A DNA stretch of 64,000 nucleotides from Pseudomonas sediminis. Its GTDB lineage: Bacteria > Pseudomonadota > Gammaproteobacteria > Pseudomonadales > Pseudomonadaceae. A program made the position numbers and the translations under genes. Positions 8,214 to 16,822 of this stretch are shown here, in pieces (the first letter of the stretch is position 1; every line of letters starts with the position of its first letter). The stretch lies in contig NZ_CP154631.1 of assembly GCF_039555755.1 (NCBI RefSeq), positions 2,542,001 through 2,606,000 of the forward strand, given 5' to 3'. Below the pieces are notes generated by a model, which ran no database searches, was not told the DNA's origin, and saw nothing but the letters and a program-made list of their open reading frames with translations.

Positions 8214-9781
8214 CAGTCGATCACCCGTCCTTTGAGAGCGAAGAGGCCTTGCGGGCGTTTCTGGATAAACAGAATGATCAGCGCGAGGATGAGGATCTTG
8301 CCGAGCACCGCACCGATCTGCGGTTCGAGGAACTTGTTCACCACGCCCAGACCGAAGGCCGCCAGCACGCTACCGGCCAGTTGCCCGACGCCGCCGAGCA
8401 CCACCACCAGGAAGGAGTCGATGATGTAGCTCTGGCCGAGGTCCGGGCCGACGTTGCCGATCTGGCTCAGGGCCACGCCGCCGAGGCCGGCGATGCCCGA
8501 GCCGAGACCGAAGGCCATCATGTCCACGCGCCCGGTGGGCACGCCGCAGCAGGCTGCCATGTTGCGGTTCTGGGTTACCGCGCGCACGTTCAGGCCCAGG
8601 CGCGTCTTGTTCAGCAGCAGCCAGGTCAGGACCACGACGAACAAGGCGAAGCCGATGATGACGATGCGGTTGTACGGCAGCACCAGGTTCGGCAGCACCT
8701 GCATGCCGCCAGACAGCCAGGCCGGGTTGGCCACTTCGACGTTCTGCGCGCCGAAGGTGACGCGTACCAGCTGGATCAGGATCAGGCTGATACCCCAGGT
8801 GGCCAGCAGGGTTTCCAGCGGGCGACCGTAGAGATGGCGGATCACCGTACGCTCCAGCGCCATGCCGATGCAGGCCGTGACCACAAAGGCGATCGGCAAC
8901 GCGGCCAGTGGGTAGAGCGTGAGGTATTCGGGCGCCAGGCGTTGGAAGCTCAGCTGCACCACGTAGGTGGTGTAGGCGCCCAGCATCAGCATTTCGCCGT
9001 GGGCCATGTTGATCACCCCGAGCAGACCGAAGGTGATGGCCAGGCCGAGGGCGGCGAGCAGCAGGATCGAGCCAAGCGACAGGCCGCTGAAGGCCTGGCC
9101 GAGCAGTTCGCCGATCAGCAGTTTGTTCTTCACCTGGGCCAGGCTCTGCTCGGCAGCGGCGCGCACGGTGGCATCGCTTTCTTCGCCATCGAGCAGGCTT
9201 TGCAGGCGCGTGCGGGCCAGCGGGTCGCCGGTCTTGCCCAGACGCTCCACGGCAGCCAGGCGCACGGCTGGGTCGCTGGCCTCCAGCTGCAGATTGGCCA
9301 GGGCCAGGGTAATGGCGTCACGCACGTTCTCGTCTGCTTCCATGCTCAGGCGGCTTTCCAGCAAGGGCAGCAACGCTGGCGGCGTGTTGCGTTGCAGTTG
9401 CTTGGCGGCAGCGAGGCGTATAGTGGCGTCGTGATCGAGCATTTGATGGCTGGCCACGGCGAAGGTGACCAAGCCGCGCAGGCGGTTGTTCAGGCGCAGT
9501 TTGCGTGGCGTGCCATTGGCTTCGGCGTCGCCATCAGCGGCTTGCCAGGTGCCGTCCTGTTCGATGAAGGCACGTTTGTCGGCATCGCTGCCGACGCGGC
9601 CCTGCTGCAGAGCTTGCAGCAGTGGCATGCGTTCGGTGCTGGGCGTGGCGGCCCAGTCCTGCAGCAGTTTGGCCTGTTTGCTGGCGTTGGCAGCGACGAA
9701 GTCGTCGGCCTCGCCAGCCTGTGCCGCCAGTGGCAGCAACAGCAGCAGGCTCAGGAGAATTCGGGTAAGGGCAGTGGGCAT
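8213..9781 (-). CDS. urtB: Urea ABC transporter permease UrtB (with long N-terminal periplasmic domain)
   Basis: LivH-like permease, 522 aa. The start at 9781 follows AAGGA and gives a signal peptide (LTRILLSLLLLLPLAAQAGEA). Residues about 25–220 form a helical, HEAT-like periplasmic region with repeats such as DPAVRLAAVERLGKTGDP, as is usual for proteobacterial UrtB. The permease part begins near GQAFSGLSLGSILLLAALGL and contains GLLGVINMAHGEMLMLGAY and AVTQNRNMAACCGVPTGRVD, the classic UrtB motif. It is coupled to urtC by a 1-bp overlap. A REP pair and a strong hairpin separate it from urtA upstream. Confidence 0.95.
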   Translation of the reverse strand: MPTALTRILLSLLLLLPLAAQAGEADDFVAANASKQAKLLQDWAATPSTERMPLLQALQQGRVGSDADKRAFIEQDGTWQAADGDAEANGTPRKLRLNNRLRGLVTFAVASHQMLDHDATIRLAAAKQLQRNTPPALLPLLESRLSMEADENVRDAITLALANLQLEASDPAVRLAAVERLGKTGDPLARTRLQSLLDGEESDATVRAAAEQSLAQVKNKLLIGELLGQAFSGLSLGSILLLAALGLAITFGLLGVINMAHGEMLMLGAYTTYVVQLSFQRLAPEYLTLYPLAALPIAFVVTACIGMALERTVIRHLYGRPLETLLATWGISLILIQLVRVTFGAQNVEVANPAWLSGGMQVLPNLVLPYNRIVIIGFALFVVVLTWLLLNKTRLGLNVRAVTQNRNMAACCGVPTGRVDMMAFGLGSGIAGLGGVALSQIGNVGPDLGQSYIIDSFLVVVLGGVGQLAGSVLAAFGLGVVNKFLEPQIGAVLGKILILALIILFIQKRPQGLFALKGRVID

Positions 9782-9796
9782 AAGGGTGTCCTTGGC

Positions 9797-9846
9797 ATAG
9801 CCCGGATGACGTCCGGGGCGAGCTTCCCGGATTGCATCCGGGCTAC
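9797..9846. repeat. Inverted REP pair, GTAGCCCGGAT family, between urtA and urtB
   Basis: Left unit ATAGCCCGGATGACGTCCGG starts at 9797. The right unit ends at 9846 with CCGGGCTAC (minus GTAG head). The right unit is identical over more than 20 bp to one at 35645–35666. Confidence 0.8.
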
Positions 9847-9862
9847 GGCGACCCTCTCCCCG

Positions 9863-9888
9863 CCCCTCTCCCGCAAGCGGGAGAGGGG
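9863..9888. repeat. Perfect 12-bp stem hairpin (CCCTCTCCC family)
   Basis: CCCCTCTCCCGC at 9863–9874 is followed two bases later by its exact complement GCGGGAGAGGGG at 9877–9888. A partial second copy (GCGGGAGAGGGGCTTTT) lies at 9934–9950, just beside the urtA stop. Transcribed after urtA, it could stabilise or end the urtA message. Confidence 0.75.
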
Positions 9889-9953
9889 AGACAAGCGGCA
9901 CTGCAACTCATTGACGAGCTGTGGTTACCGCATGCGGGAGAGGGGCTTTTGCC

Positions 9954-11219
9954 TTAGTTCGACTTCACCGGGGTATCGGCTTTCTTGTCGTTGCCTTCGA
10001 TGTACGGGCTCCACGGCTGGGCGCGGATCGGGCCTTCGGTTTCCCAGACCACGGAGAACTGACCGTCATCCTGGATCTCGCCGATCATTACCGGCTTATG
10101 CAGGTGGTGGTTCTTCTCGTCCATCTTCAGGGTGAAGCCGCTCGGCGCCGCGAACTCCTGGCCAGCCATGGCTTCACGCACCTTGTCGACGTCGGTGGTA
10201 CCGGCTTTCTCGACGGCCTGCGCCCACATGTGGATGCCCACGTAGGTGGCTTCCATCGGGTCGTTGGTCACCACGGTGTCGGCGTTCGGCAGCTTCTTGG
10301 CTTTGGCGTAGGCTTTCCAGTCGGCGACGAACTTCTCGTTGACCGGGTTCTCCACGGACTGGAAGTAGTTCCAGGCCGCGAGGTGGCCGACCAGCGGTTT
10401 GGTATCGATGCCGCGCAGTTCTTCTTCACCCACGGAGAAGGCCACCACCGGCACTTCGGTGGCTTCCAAGCCCTGGTTGGCCAGTTCCTTGTAGAACGGT
10501 ACGTTGGAGTCGCCATTCACAGTGGAAACCACGGCAGTTTTGCCGCCAGCGGAGAACTTCTTGATGTTGGCGACGATGGTTTGATAGTCGCTATGACCGA
10601 AGGGGGTGTAGACCTCTTCGATGTCCTTGTCGGCGATGCCCTTGCTGTTGAGGAAGGCGCGCAGGATCTTGTTGGTGGTGCGCGGGTAGACGTAGTCGGT
10701 GCCGAGCAGGAAGAAACGCTTGGCGGCGCCGCCGTCTTCGCTGAGCAGGTATTCCACCGCCGGGATCGCCTGCTGGTTTGGCGCTGCACCGGTGTAGAAC
10801 ACGTTCGGCGACATCTCTTCGCCTTCGTACTGCACCGGGTAGAACAGCAGGCCGTTGAGCTCTTCGTACACCGGCAACACGGATTTGCGCGATACCGAGG
10901 TCCAGCAGCCGAAGGTCACCGCGACCTTGTCCTGGGTCAGCAACTGACGGCCACGCTCGGCGAACAGCGGCCAGTTCGATGCCGGGTCAACCACCACTGC
11001 TTCAAGCTGCTTGCCGAGTACGCCGCCTTTGGCGTTGATCTCGTCGATGGTCATCAGCGCCATGTCTTTCAGCGACGTTTCGGAAATGGCCATGGTGCCG
11101 GACAGCGAGTGCAGGACGCCGACCTTGATGGTCTCGGCGGCCTGGATGGACCAGCTCAGGCCCATGGCGGCGATGGAAGCGGAAAGGGTAAAGGCCTTGA
11201 TCAGGCTGCGACGTTGCAT
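9954..11219 (-). CDS. urtA: Urea ABC transporter substrate-binding protein UrtA
   Basis: Periplasmic urea-binding protein, 421 aa. It begins MQRRSLIKAFTLSASIAAMG, a twin-arginine-like or Sec signal with cleavage near QAAET. The mature start TIKVGVLHSLSGTMAISET and the inner blocks VFGCWTSVSRKSVLPVYEEL and QYEGEEMSPNVFYTGAAPNQ are characteristic of UrtA rather than of branched-chain amino-acid binders. It is the first gene of urtABCDE. Its start has the site GGAGAACGCACC ahead of it. Uptake is expected to be nitrogen-controlled (NtrC, sigma-54), but I could not find a clear sigma-54 promoter upstream. Confidence 0.96.
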   Translation of the reverse strand: MQRRSLIKAFTLSASIAAMGLSWSIQAAETIKVGVLHSLSGTMAISETSLKDMALMTIDEINAKGGVLGKQLEAVVVDPASNWPLFAERGRQLLTQDKVAVTFGCWTSVSRKSVLPVYEELNGLLFYPVQYEGEEMSPNVFYTGAAPNQQAIPAVEYLLSEDGGAAKRFFLLGTDYVYPRTTNKILRAFLNSKGIADKDIEEVYTPFGHSDYQTIVANIKKFSAGGKTAVVSTVNGDSNVPFYKELANQGLEATEVPVVAFSVGEEELRGIDTKPLVGHLAAWNYFQSVENPVNEKFVADWKAYAKAKKLPNADTVVTNDPMEATYVGIHMWAQAVEKAGTTDVDKVREAMAGQEFAAPSGFTLKMDEKNHHLHKPVMIGEIQDDGQFSVVWETEGPIRAQPWSPYIEGNDKKADTPVKSN

Positions 11220-11882
11220 GGTGCGTTCTCCATTCTCATTTTGAGTAAGTGGACAGCGTTGTTATTGGTCATGCGTTAAGGTCATGGCCTGGCTGCACCG
11301 GCATCGGCTCTACGCGCCGGTAAGCGCCGTGTCGCCTGTGCAAGTCGAGTAAATGCCCCCTGCCTTGCTGACCTCTATAAGGCCCTTCAGCAATTGCTGT
11401 GCCTCTTCCGTACGATGAGTCAGGATCGCCGGCGCCGCTCAGCTCGATACGCTGCGTCTGGACGCGGTGCAGCCGCCCCGCAATACGCGCCTGCGCGTGG
11501 ATTTTGTGGTGTACGCGGGGCTTTTCGTGATTGCCGGTGATTGGCCGTGAACGGTTGCGCCGAGGGTGAGGCGGCAACGCCGATGCCCTGTCTTTCGCAC
11601 CATCCAGGTGCGAATCAGCGCCTGCGGTGCAGGCAGGTGTTCATTCGTGGGGCGCTAGCAGGGACGGCGCGCCGCTTCGAGTTCGAGCGCGTCGAACCGG
11701 GCGAATATCCGCAGACGACCCTGCCAGGCACGGCCTAAGTGCGCCTGGAGAAAATCTTCGCGTTGCAGGCGATGCAGGGCGCATCGCTGCTCGTTTGCGG
11801 ATTGCCGGGGGAGTGTTAGACACGATTGCTGCGAACAGCCTGCCCTGGACGTTGGTGCAGGCGTTCGTCAGGTACCGGGGTT
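11220..11882. other. 663-bp stretch with no confident gene; possible decayed coding fragments
   Basis: This gap lies upstream of urtA and downstream of the MarC-family gene, both minus strand. It must hold the urtA promoter. On the plus strand, short runs look coding-like but are broken by stops and frame changes: IAGAAQLDTLRLDAVQPP and VDFVVYAGLFVIAGDWP end at a stop near 11550, RRFEFERVEPGEYPQTTLP ends at about 11738, and VRLEKIFALQAMQGASLLVC ends at about 11819. I recognise none of them. They may be remains of a lost gene or chance frames in GC-rich DNA. Confidence 0.4.
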
Positions 11883-12479
11883 TCAGAGCACCAGGTAGTT
11901 CTTCACCCCGGTGAAGATGATCTGCGCCGCCAGGGCGCAAACGAACAGCCCCATCAAACGGCTGACGATCTGCAGGCCCTGGTCGCCGAGCAGGCGCTCG
12001 AACTGGTTGGACAGGTACAGCACCACGCCCACGGTGAGGCTGGCGAGGAAGATCGCTGCCACGGCCACCAGTTTGTCGTCCCAGTGCGGCTGGCTGGCGC
12101 CCATCAGCAGCAGGGCACCGATGGTGCCGGGGCCGACGGTCAGGGGGATGGTCAGCGGGACGATGGTCACGTCCTGCTGTACGTTATCGCTCTGCACCGC
12201 CGATTTGCCCTGGGCCATGCCGAGGGCGGAGATGAACAACACCGATCCCGCGCCGATGCGGAAGGCGTCGATGGTGATACCGAACAGGGTGAAGATGTGT
12301 TTGCCGAACAGGTACAGCAGCACGCTGGCGATCAGCGTCGCCAGCGCCACTTTCCAGGCCAGGCGCTTGCGCTCCTTGAGGGTGTAGCCGCGGCTGAGGC
12401 CGATGAAGCAGGAGAGGACGAAGAAGGGGCTGTAGAGCACCAGCATCTTCAGGTACAGGCTGAACAACTCGGACGCCAT
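11883..12479 (-). CDS. MarC family integral membrane protein
   Basis: A 198-aa inner-membrane protein of the MarC/YhgN (UPF0056) family with six predicted membrane segments. Family features are the N-terminal LYSPFFVLSCFIGLSRGYTLKER block and the central IVPLTIPLTVGPGTIGALLLMG, which matches the conserved 'P-x-A-x-P-L-x-x-GPG' core. The molecular role of the family is not settled; the older link with multiple antibiotic resistance has been withdrawn. It lies 42 bp downstream of retS on the same strand, so it may be cotranscribed. Confidence 0.9.
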   Translation of the reverse strand: MASELFSLYLKMLVLYSPFFVLSCFIGLSRGYTLKERKRLAWKVALATLIASVLLYLFGKHIFTLFGITIDAFRIGAGSVLFISALGMAQGKSAVQSDNVQQDVTIVPLTIPLTVGPGTIGALLLMGASQPHWDDKLVAVAAIFLASLTVGVVLYLSNQFERLLGDQGLQIVSRLMGLFVCALAAQIIFTGVKNYLVL

Positions 12480-12521
12480 GGCGGCAGGCTCGCAGAAAGG
12501 CAGTGAAGGTAAAGAAGACTA

Positions 12522-15314
12522 TCAGTGTGGCAGCGCATCACGCTGGCGGCGCAGCTCGCGCTCGGCGATCCAGTGCTCGATCAGCTCGCGCAGTTGTGAC
12601 AGCTCCACCGGCTTGGACATGTGGCCATCCATGCCGACGGCACGTGCGCGCTCCTTGTGTTCGCTGAGGATATGCGCGGTCAGTGCCACCACCGGTGTAC
12701 GCGGGCGTTTCTCGCTCTTTTCCCAGGCACGCAGCTGTTCGGTGGCGGAGAAACCATCGAGCACCGGCATTTCGCAATCCATCAGCACCAGGTCGTAGGG
12801 CTGCGCTTTCATCGCACTGAGGGCTTCCTCGCCGTTGCTGGCGGTGTCCGGCTTGAGGTTGAGCTTGCCGAGCATGCCGCGAATCACCTTGGTCGAGATG
12901 CTGTTGTCTTCGGCCACCAGAATGCGGAAGTCGGCCGGCACGTTCAGTGGTGTACTGACCGGAGTAGGCGCTGCCTGGGCGGGGGTATCGTTGGGGCGCT
13001 GGGCCAGTTCGTCGGCCAGGGTGGTCTTGAGCGTGTAGCCGGCCACCGGCTTGGCCAGGATGCGCTTGATCCCGGCGTTGCGTGCAATCACCTTGCTCGG
13101 CGCGTTGCTGATGCCGGTAAGCATGATGATCAGGATGTCATGGTTGAGGCTCGGATCTTCCTTGATCTTGGCGGCCAGCTGCATACCGGTCATGCCGGGC
13201 ATGTCTTGGTCGAGCAGCACCGCATCGAAGTACTCGCGCATGTGCGCCTTGGTGCGCAGCAGCGCCAGCGCCTCCTTGCCGGAAGGGACTGCACTGACCT
13301 GCATGCCCCAGGCGTTGCATTGCTGCATCAGTACCTTGCGGCAGGTGTCGTTGTCGTCCACCACCAGCAGGCGCGCGCCTTGCAACGGGCTGTCGAGGTC
13401 GGCTTCTGGCTGTTCCAGGCGGGCGGCATCCAGCGGCAGGGTCAGCCACAGTGTGGTGCCCTGGTTGCCGCTGCCCTGGATGCCGAACTCGCCGCCCATC
13501 AGACGCACCAACTGGCGCGCGATGATCAGGCCGAGGCGCCCGCCCAGGCGGGTGGCGGAGAGGAAGTCGCGGCTCTGCAGTTCGGTGTTGAGCAGGGCGT
13601 CGCGCTCCTCCGGCAGCAGTGGACGACCGCTGTCCTGTACGGCGACGCGCAGACGATGTTGACCGTCGCCGCTGTCGAGGGCGGCGACCAGAAGAATCTC
13701 GCCCTCGTCGGTCTGCTTGAAGGCGTTATCCAGCAGGCTCAACAGAGCCTGGCGCAGGCGCGTCGGGTCACCGCTGATCACTCGTGGCACCTGTGGCTGG
13801 ATGAAACTGATCAGCTCCACGCGCTGTTGTTCGGCCTTGGCGCGGAAGATGTCGAGGCAGTCTTCGATCAGCGCGCCGAGGTCGAACTGCACATCGTCCA
13901 GTTCAATCTGCCCGGACTCGAGCTTGGAAATGTCGAGGATTTCGTTGATCAGGGTAAGCAGCTCGTTGCCCGAACTGTGGATGGTCTGCACGTAGTCGCG
14001 CTGCTTGGCCGACAGCGGCGTGCCCAACAGCAGCTCGGTCATACCCAGCACGCCGTTCATTGGCGTGCGGATTTCATGGCTGATCTTGGCCAGGAACTCA
14101 GCCTTGGCTTTCAGCTCGGCACTGCTGGCAGCCAGGGCGGTGCTTTCCTGCAGGGTGTCGCGCTGGATCTGCCGCTGCCGCTCGGTCAGCGACACGCTGA
14201 GGATCAGACCGGCCAGAGTGGCAACGCTGAATACGCCCAGCACCAGCCAGCCCGGATTGAGCTGATCGAAGCCGAGTAGTACCGGCACGAAGAAACCGAA
14301 GCCCATGTTGAACACCAGCATGCCTAAGGCGATCAGGCGTGCCGGCTGATAACCGGCGCGCCAGTGCAGGCCGCTCACCAGCAACAGGTTGATCGCGCTC
14401 AGGGCCACCAGCAGGTAGACCAGCGAGCTGTACCAGAACAGACCGGTGACGACGATGCACAGCGCATAGCCCAGGAGCAGTAGAGCATTACCCCGCAGCA
14501 GGCGGTTCAGGGGGCTGTGCTGTACTGGCGTGCCGTGCATGAAGCTCAGGCCAAAAGCCAGGGCGCTGAAGGCGGCGAACAGGGCAGAGAGGTCGGCGAT
14601 CAGTGACTGGTTGTAGCCCAGGCTGGGCAGCCATTGGGCGAAGATGCCGAGGTTGGCCGACGAGCACACGGCCAGGCCGATGTTCACCCCGGCCAGCCAC
14701 AGACCACTGGCGCTGCGGCTGTAGATGAAGCGGATGAGGTTGTACAGGGTCAGCAGCAGCAGGGCGCCGAAGAGCATGCCGTAGAGATAGGCGGGCTTTT
14801 CCAGGCTGACCAGTTCGGCTTGATCCATGACCTTGAACCAGGTCATCAGCGGGTGGTTGGAGGTCAGGCGGACATAGGCGACGCGGGCCTGGCCGTCATT
14901 CGGCAACGGCATCAGGTAGAAGCGCGACGGCAGCGGTCGCGAATCCAGCGGCATGGCCTCGCCGGTGTGCAGGTTCTGCTCCAGCACACCGTCTCTCAGC
15001 AGGTAGTAATCGAGGTACTGCACCCGTGGTGAAAAGATCCACAGCCAGGCGGGTTGCTGCTGCGGTGCGAACTCGGCACGCAGCCAGACAGCGTGATCAC
15101 TGGGCGGGAAAGTAAAGGACTGTTTGCTGAGGGGTTTGAACTGTTGGCGCTGGGCGCGGACTTCTTCAAGGCCCAGGCGGGCGCTGGCGTCGACCAGATA
15201 GGACCAGCTGTGCGTGCCGGTAGGGGCTGTGTTCGCCGTGGCTGTCAGGGCAAGGCCAAGCAACAGCAAGCTGGCGAGTAGTCCGATGGCAATCCTGAGC
15301 CGGCGCACGGGCAA
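12522..15314 (-). CDS. retS: Hybrid sensor kinase RetS
   Basis: A 930-aa hybrid sensor of the RetS type. Order: signal/first helix 1–28; periplasmic 7TMR-DISMED2 sensor domain about 30–165; seven-helix 7TMR-DISM region about 175–375; HisKA with KISHEIRTPMNGVLGM (H413); a degenerate HATPase region about 480–630; REC1 about 647–770 (D702 in LLDQDMPG); REC2 about 796–920 (D846 in LMDCEMPV). RetS forms a heterodimer with GacS and blocks GacS/GacA/RsmYZ signalling, switching between virulence and biofilm lifestyles (established in P. aeruginosa). The position next to purD and the two REC domains support the name. The ATP site reads DSGRP where kinases have DxGxG, in keeping with RetS as a weak or inactive kinase. 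Confidence 0.92.
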   Translation of the reverse strand: MPVRRLRIAIGLLASLLLLGLALTATANTAPTGTHSWSYLVDASARLGLEEVRAQRQQFKPLSKQSFTFPPSDHAVWLRAEFAPQQQPAWLWIFSPRVQYLDYYLLRDGVLEQNLHTGEAMPLDSRPLPSRFYLMPLPNDGQARVAYVRLTSNHPLMTWFKVMDQAELVSLEKPAYLYGMLFGALLLLTLYNLIRFIYSRSASGLWLAGVNIGLAVCSSANLGIFAQWLPSLGYNQSLIADLSALFAAFSALAFGLSFMHGTPVQHSPLNRLLRGNALLLLGYALCIVVTGLFWYSSLVYLLVALSAINLLLVSGLHWRAGYQPARLIALGMLVFNMGFGFFVPVLLGFDQLNPGWLVLGVFSVATLAGLILSVSLTERQRQIQRDTLQESTALAASSAELKAKAEFLAKISHEIRTPMNGVLGMTELLLGTPLSAKQRDYVQTIHSSGNELLTLINEILDISKLESGQIELDDVQFDLGALIEDCLDIFRAKAEQQRVELISFIQPQVPRVISGDPTRLRQALLSLLDNAFKQTDEGEILLVAALDSGDGQHRLRVAVQDSGRPLLPEERDALLNTELQSRDFLSATRLGGRLGLIIARQLVRLMGGEFGIQGSGNQGTTLWLTLPLDAARLEQPEADLDSPLQGARLLVVDDNDTCRKVLMQQCNAWGMQVSAVPSGKEALALLRTKAHMREYFDAVLLDQDMPGMTGMQLAAKIKEDPSLNHDILIIMLTGISNAPSKVIARNAGIKRILAKPVAGYTLKTTLADELAQRPNDTPAQAAPTPVSTPLNVPADFRILVAEDNSISTKVIRGMLGKLNLKPDTASNGEEALSAMKAQPYDLVLMDCEMPVLDGFSATEQLRAWEKSEKRPRTPVVALTAHILSEHKERARAVGMDGHMSKPVELSQLRELIEHWIAERELRRQRDALPH

Positions 15315-15358
15315 AATCCTTCTAAATGAGTGGCCGGATTATAGCCAAGCATTTGCTC

Positions 15359-15412
15359 GAGCGAATACGGCACAAACAGCGATTTTGCCTTGTTTGTGCC
15401 GCATTTTCGCTC
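15359..15412 (-). other. Long stem-loop between purD and retS
   Basis: CGGCACAAAC (15368–15377) pairs exactly with GTTTGTGCCG (15392–15401). Beyond a two-to-four-base internal mismatch, GAGCGAA (15359–15365) pairs with TTCGCTC (15406–15412). The loop is about 14 nt. No U-run follows on the minus strand, so it is not a textbook terminator. It could be an mRNA processing or regulatory structure ahead of retS. Confidence 0.7.
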
Positions 15413-15418
15413 AAACGA

Positions 15419-16708
15419 TCAGCTCTCGCCGCGCTCGCGGGCGATGGCCCGATAGCCGATATCGTTGCGGTGGAACATGCAGTTCCAGCGAATCTTCTCG
15501 GCCAGGCGATAGGCCTGCTGTTGGGCATCGGCAACGCTGGCGCCGATGGCGGTGGCGCACAGAACGCGGCCACCGGCGGTGACGATCTGGCCGTCCTTCA
15601 GTGCGGTACCGGCGTGGAACACCTTGCCGTCGAGCTTGGCGGCTTCATCCAGGCCTTCGATGACGTCGCCCTTGGCGTAGTCGCCCGGGTAGCCACCGGC
15701 AGCCAGTACCACGCCCACGGTCGGACGTGGGTCCCAGGTTGCTTCGACCTTGTCCAGGGCCTTGGCCAATGCGGCCTCGACCAGCAGTACCAGGGAGCTT
15801 TCCAGGCGGCACATGATCGGTTGGGTTTCCGGGTCGCCGAAGCGGCAGTTGAACTCGATGACCTTGGGCTTGCCAGCCTTGTCGATCATCAGGCCGGCAT
15901 AGAGAAAACCGGTGTAGACGTTGCCTTCGCTGGCCATGCCGCGCACGGTCGGGTAGATCACCTCGTCCATCACGCGCTTGTGCACCTCGGCGGTGACCAC
16001 CGGCGCAGGCGAATACGCGCCCATGCCACCGGTGTTCGGGCCGCTGTCGCCGTCGCCAACGCGCTTGTGGTCCTGGCTGGTGGCCATCGGCAGTACGTTC
16101 TCGCCGTCGACCATGACGATGAAGCTGGCTTCTTCGCCGTCGAGGAACTCCTCGATCACCACACGCGAGCCGGCTTCACCGAAGGCGTTACCGGCGAGCA
16201 TGTCGCGCACCGCGTCTTCGGCTTCCTGCAGGGTCATGGCGACGATCACGCCCTTGCCTGCGGCCAGGCCATCGGCCTTGATCACGATCGGTGCGCCTTT
16301 CTCACGCAGGTAAGCCAGCGCCGGCTCGATTTCGGTGAAGTTCTGGTAGTCAGCGGTGGGGATCTGCTGGCGCGCCAGGAAGTCCTTGGTGAAGGCCTTG
16401 GAGCCTTCCAGCTGGGCAGCGGCGGCGGTAGGGCCGAAGATGTCCAGTTTGCGGCTGCGGAACAGGTCGACCACACCTTTGACCAGCGGAGCCTCCGGGC
16501 CGACGATGGTCAGCTGCACGTTCTTCTCGGCGAAGTCGGCCAGCTGTTCGATGGCCAGTACGTCGATGGCGACGTTCTCGCATTTGGCTTCGGTAGCGGT
16601 GCCAGCGTTGCCTGGGGCGATGAAGACCTTCTCGACGCGCTTGTCCTGCGCCACTTTCCAGGCCAGGGCGTGTTCACGACCGCCGCTGCCGATGATCAAT
16701 ACGTTCAT
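15419..16708 (-). CDS. purD: Phosphoribosylamine–glycine ligase (GARS)
   Basis: A 429-aa ATP-grasp enzyme of purine synthesis that joins 5-phosphoribosylamine and glycine to make GAR. The start MNVLIIGSGGREHALAWKVA is the diagnostic PurD N-terminus (nucleotide-binding loop GSGGREHA). The ATP-grasp core shows KADGLAAGKGVIVAM and the metal-site block EFNCRFGDPETQPIM. It lies between purH upstream and retS downstream on the same strand, with a REP pair between purH and purD. The length is that of the family. Confidence 0.97.
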   Translation of the reverse strand: MNVLIIGSGGREHALAWKVAQDKRVEKVFIAPGNAGTATEAKCENVAIDVLAIEQLADFAEKNVQLTIVGPEAPLVKGVVDLFRSRKLDIFGPTAAAAQLEGSKAFTKDFLARQQIPTADYQNFTEIEPALAYLREKGAPIVIKADGLAAGKGVIVAMTLQEAEDAVRDMLAGNAFGEAGSRVVIEEFLDGEEASFIVMVDGENVLPMATSQDHKRVGDGDSGPNTGGMGAYSPAPVVTAEVHKRVMDEVIYPTVRGMASEGNVYTGFLYAGLMIDKAGKPKVIEFNCRFGDPETQPIMCRLESSLVLLVEAALAKALDKVEATWDPRPTVGVVLAAGGYPGDYAKGDVIEGLDEAAKLDGKVFHAGTALKDGQIVTAGGRVLCATAIGASVADAQQQAYRLAEKIRWNCMFHRNDIGYRAIARERGES

Positions 16709-16745
16709 AAGTCTCTCCCAATGGAGGCGGGCCGGTGGCCCGCTT

Positions 16746-16816
16746 GGTGGATAGGAAAAGCGCTATCCACCCTACGGAATAAGGTTGGCGTAGGTGGATG
16801 GCCGAAGCCATCCACC
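16746..16816. repeat. Inverted REP pair, GTAGGTGGAT family, between purH and purD
   Basis: Left unit 16746–16775 (GGTGGATAG…CTATCCACCCTAC, minus head). Right unit 16790–16816 (GTAGGTGGATGGC…GCCATCCACC). Both have a GTAG head and an extended stem. It separates purH and purD, which are on the same strand. Confidence 0.78.
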
Positions 16817-16822
16817 AGCCAA

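Noticed and set aside
8201..10135. A 644-aa plus-strand frame over urtB
   Set aside because: Gln/His-rich shadow of the opposite-strand permease gene, running on into REP DNA.
11220..11400. A sigma-54 promoter for urtA
   Set aside because: Expected for urea uptake, but no TGGCAC-N5-TTGC pattern could be seen upstream on the minus strand.
11220..11500. A guanidine or other riboswitch in front of urtA
   Set aside because: I looked for conserved guanidine-riboswitch pieces and a strong terminator-like fold on the minus strand and found neither.
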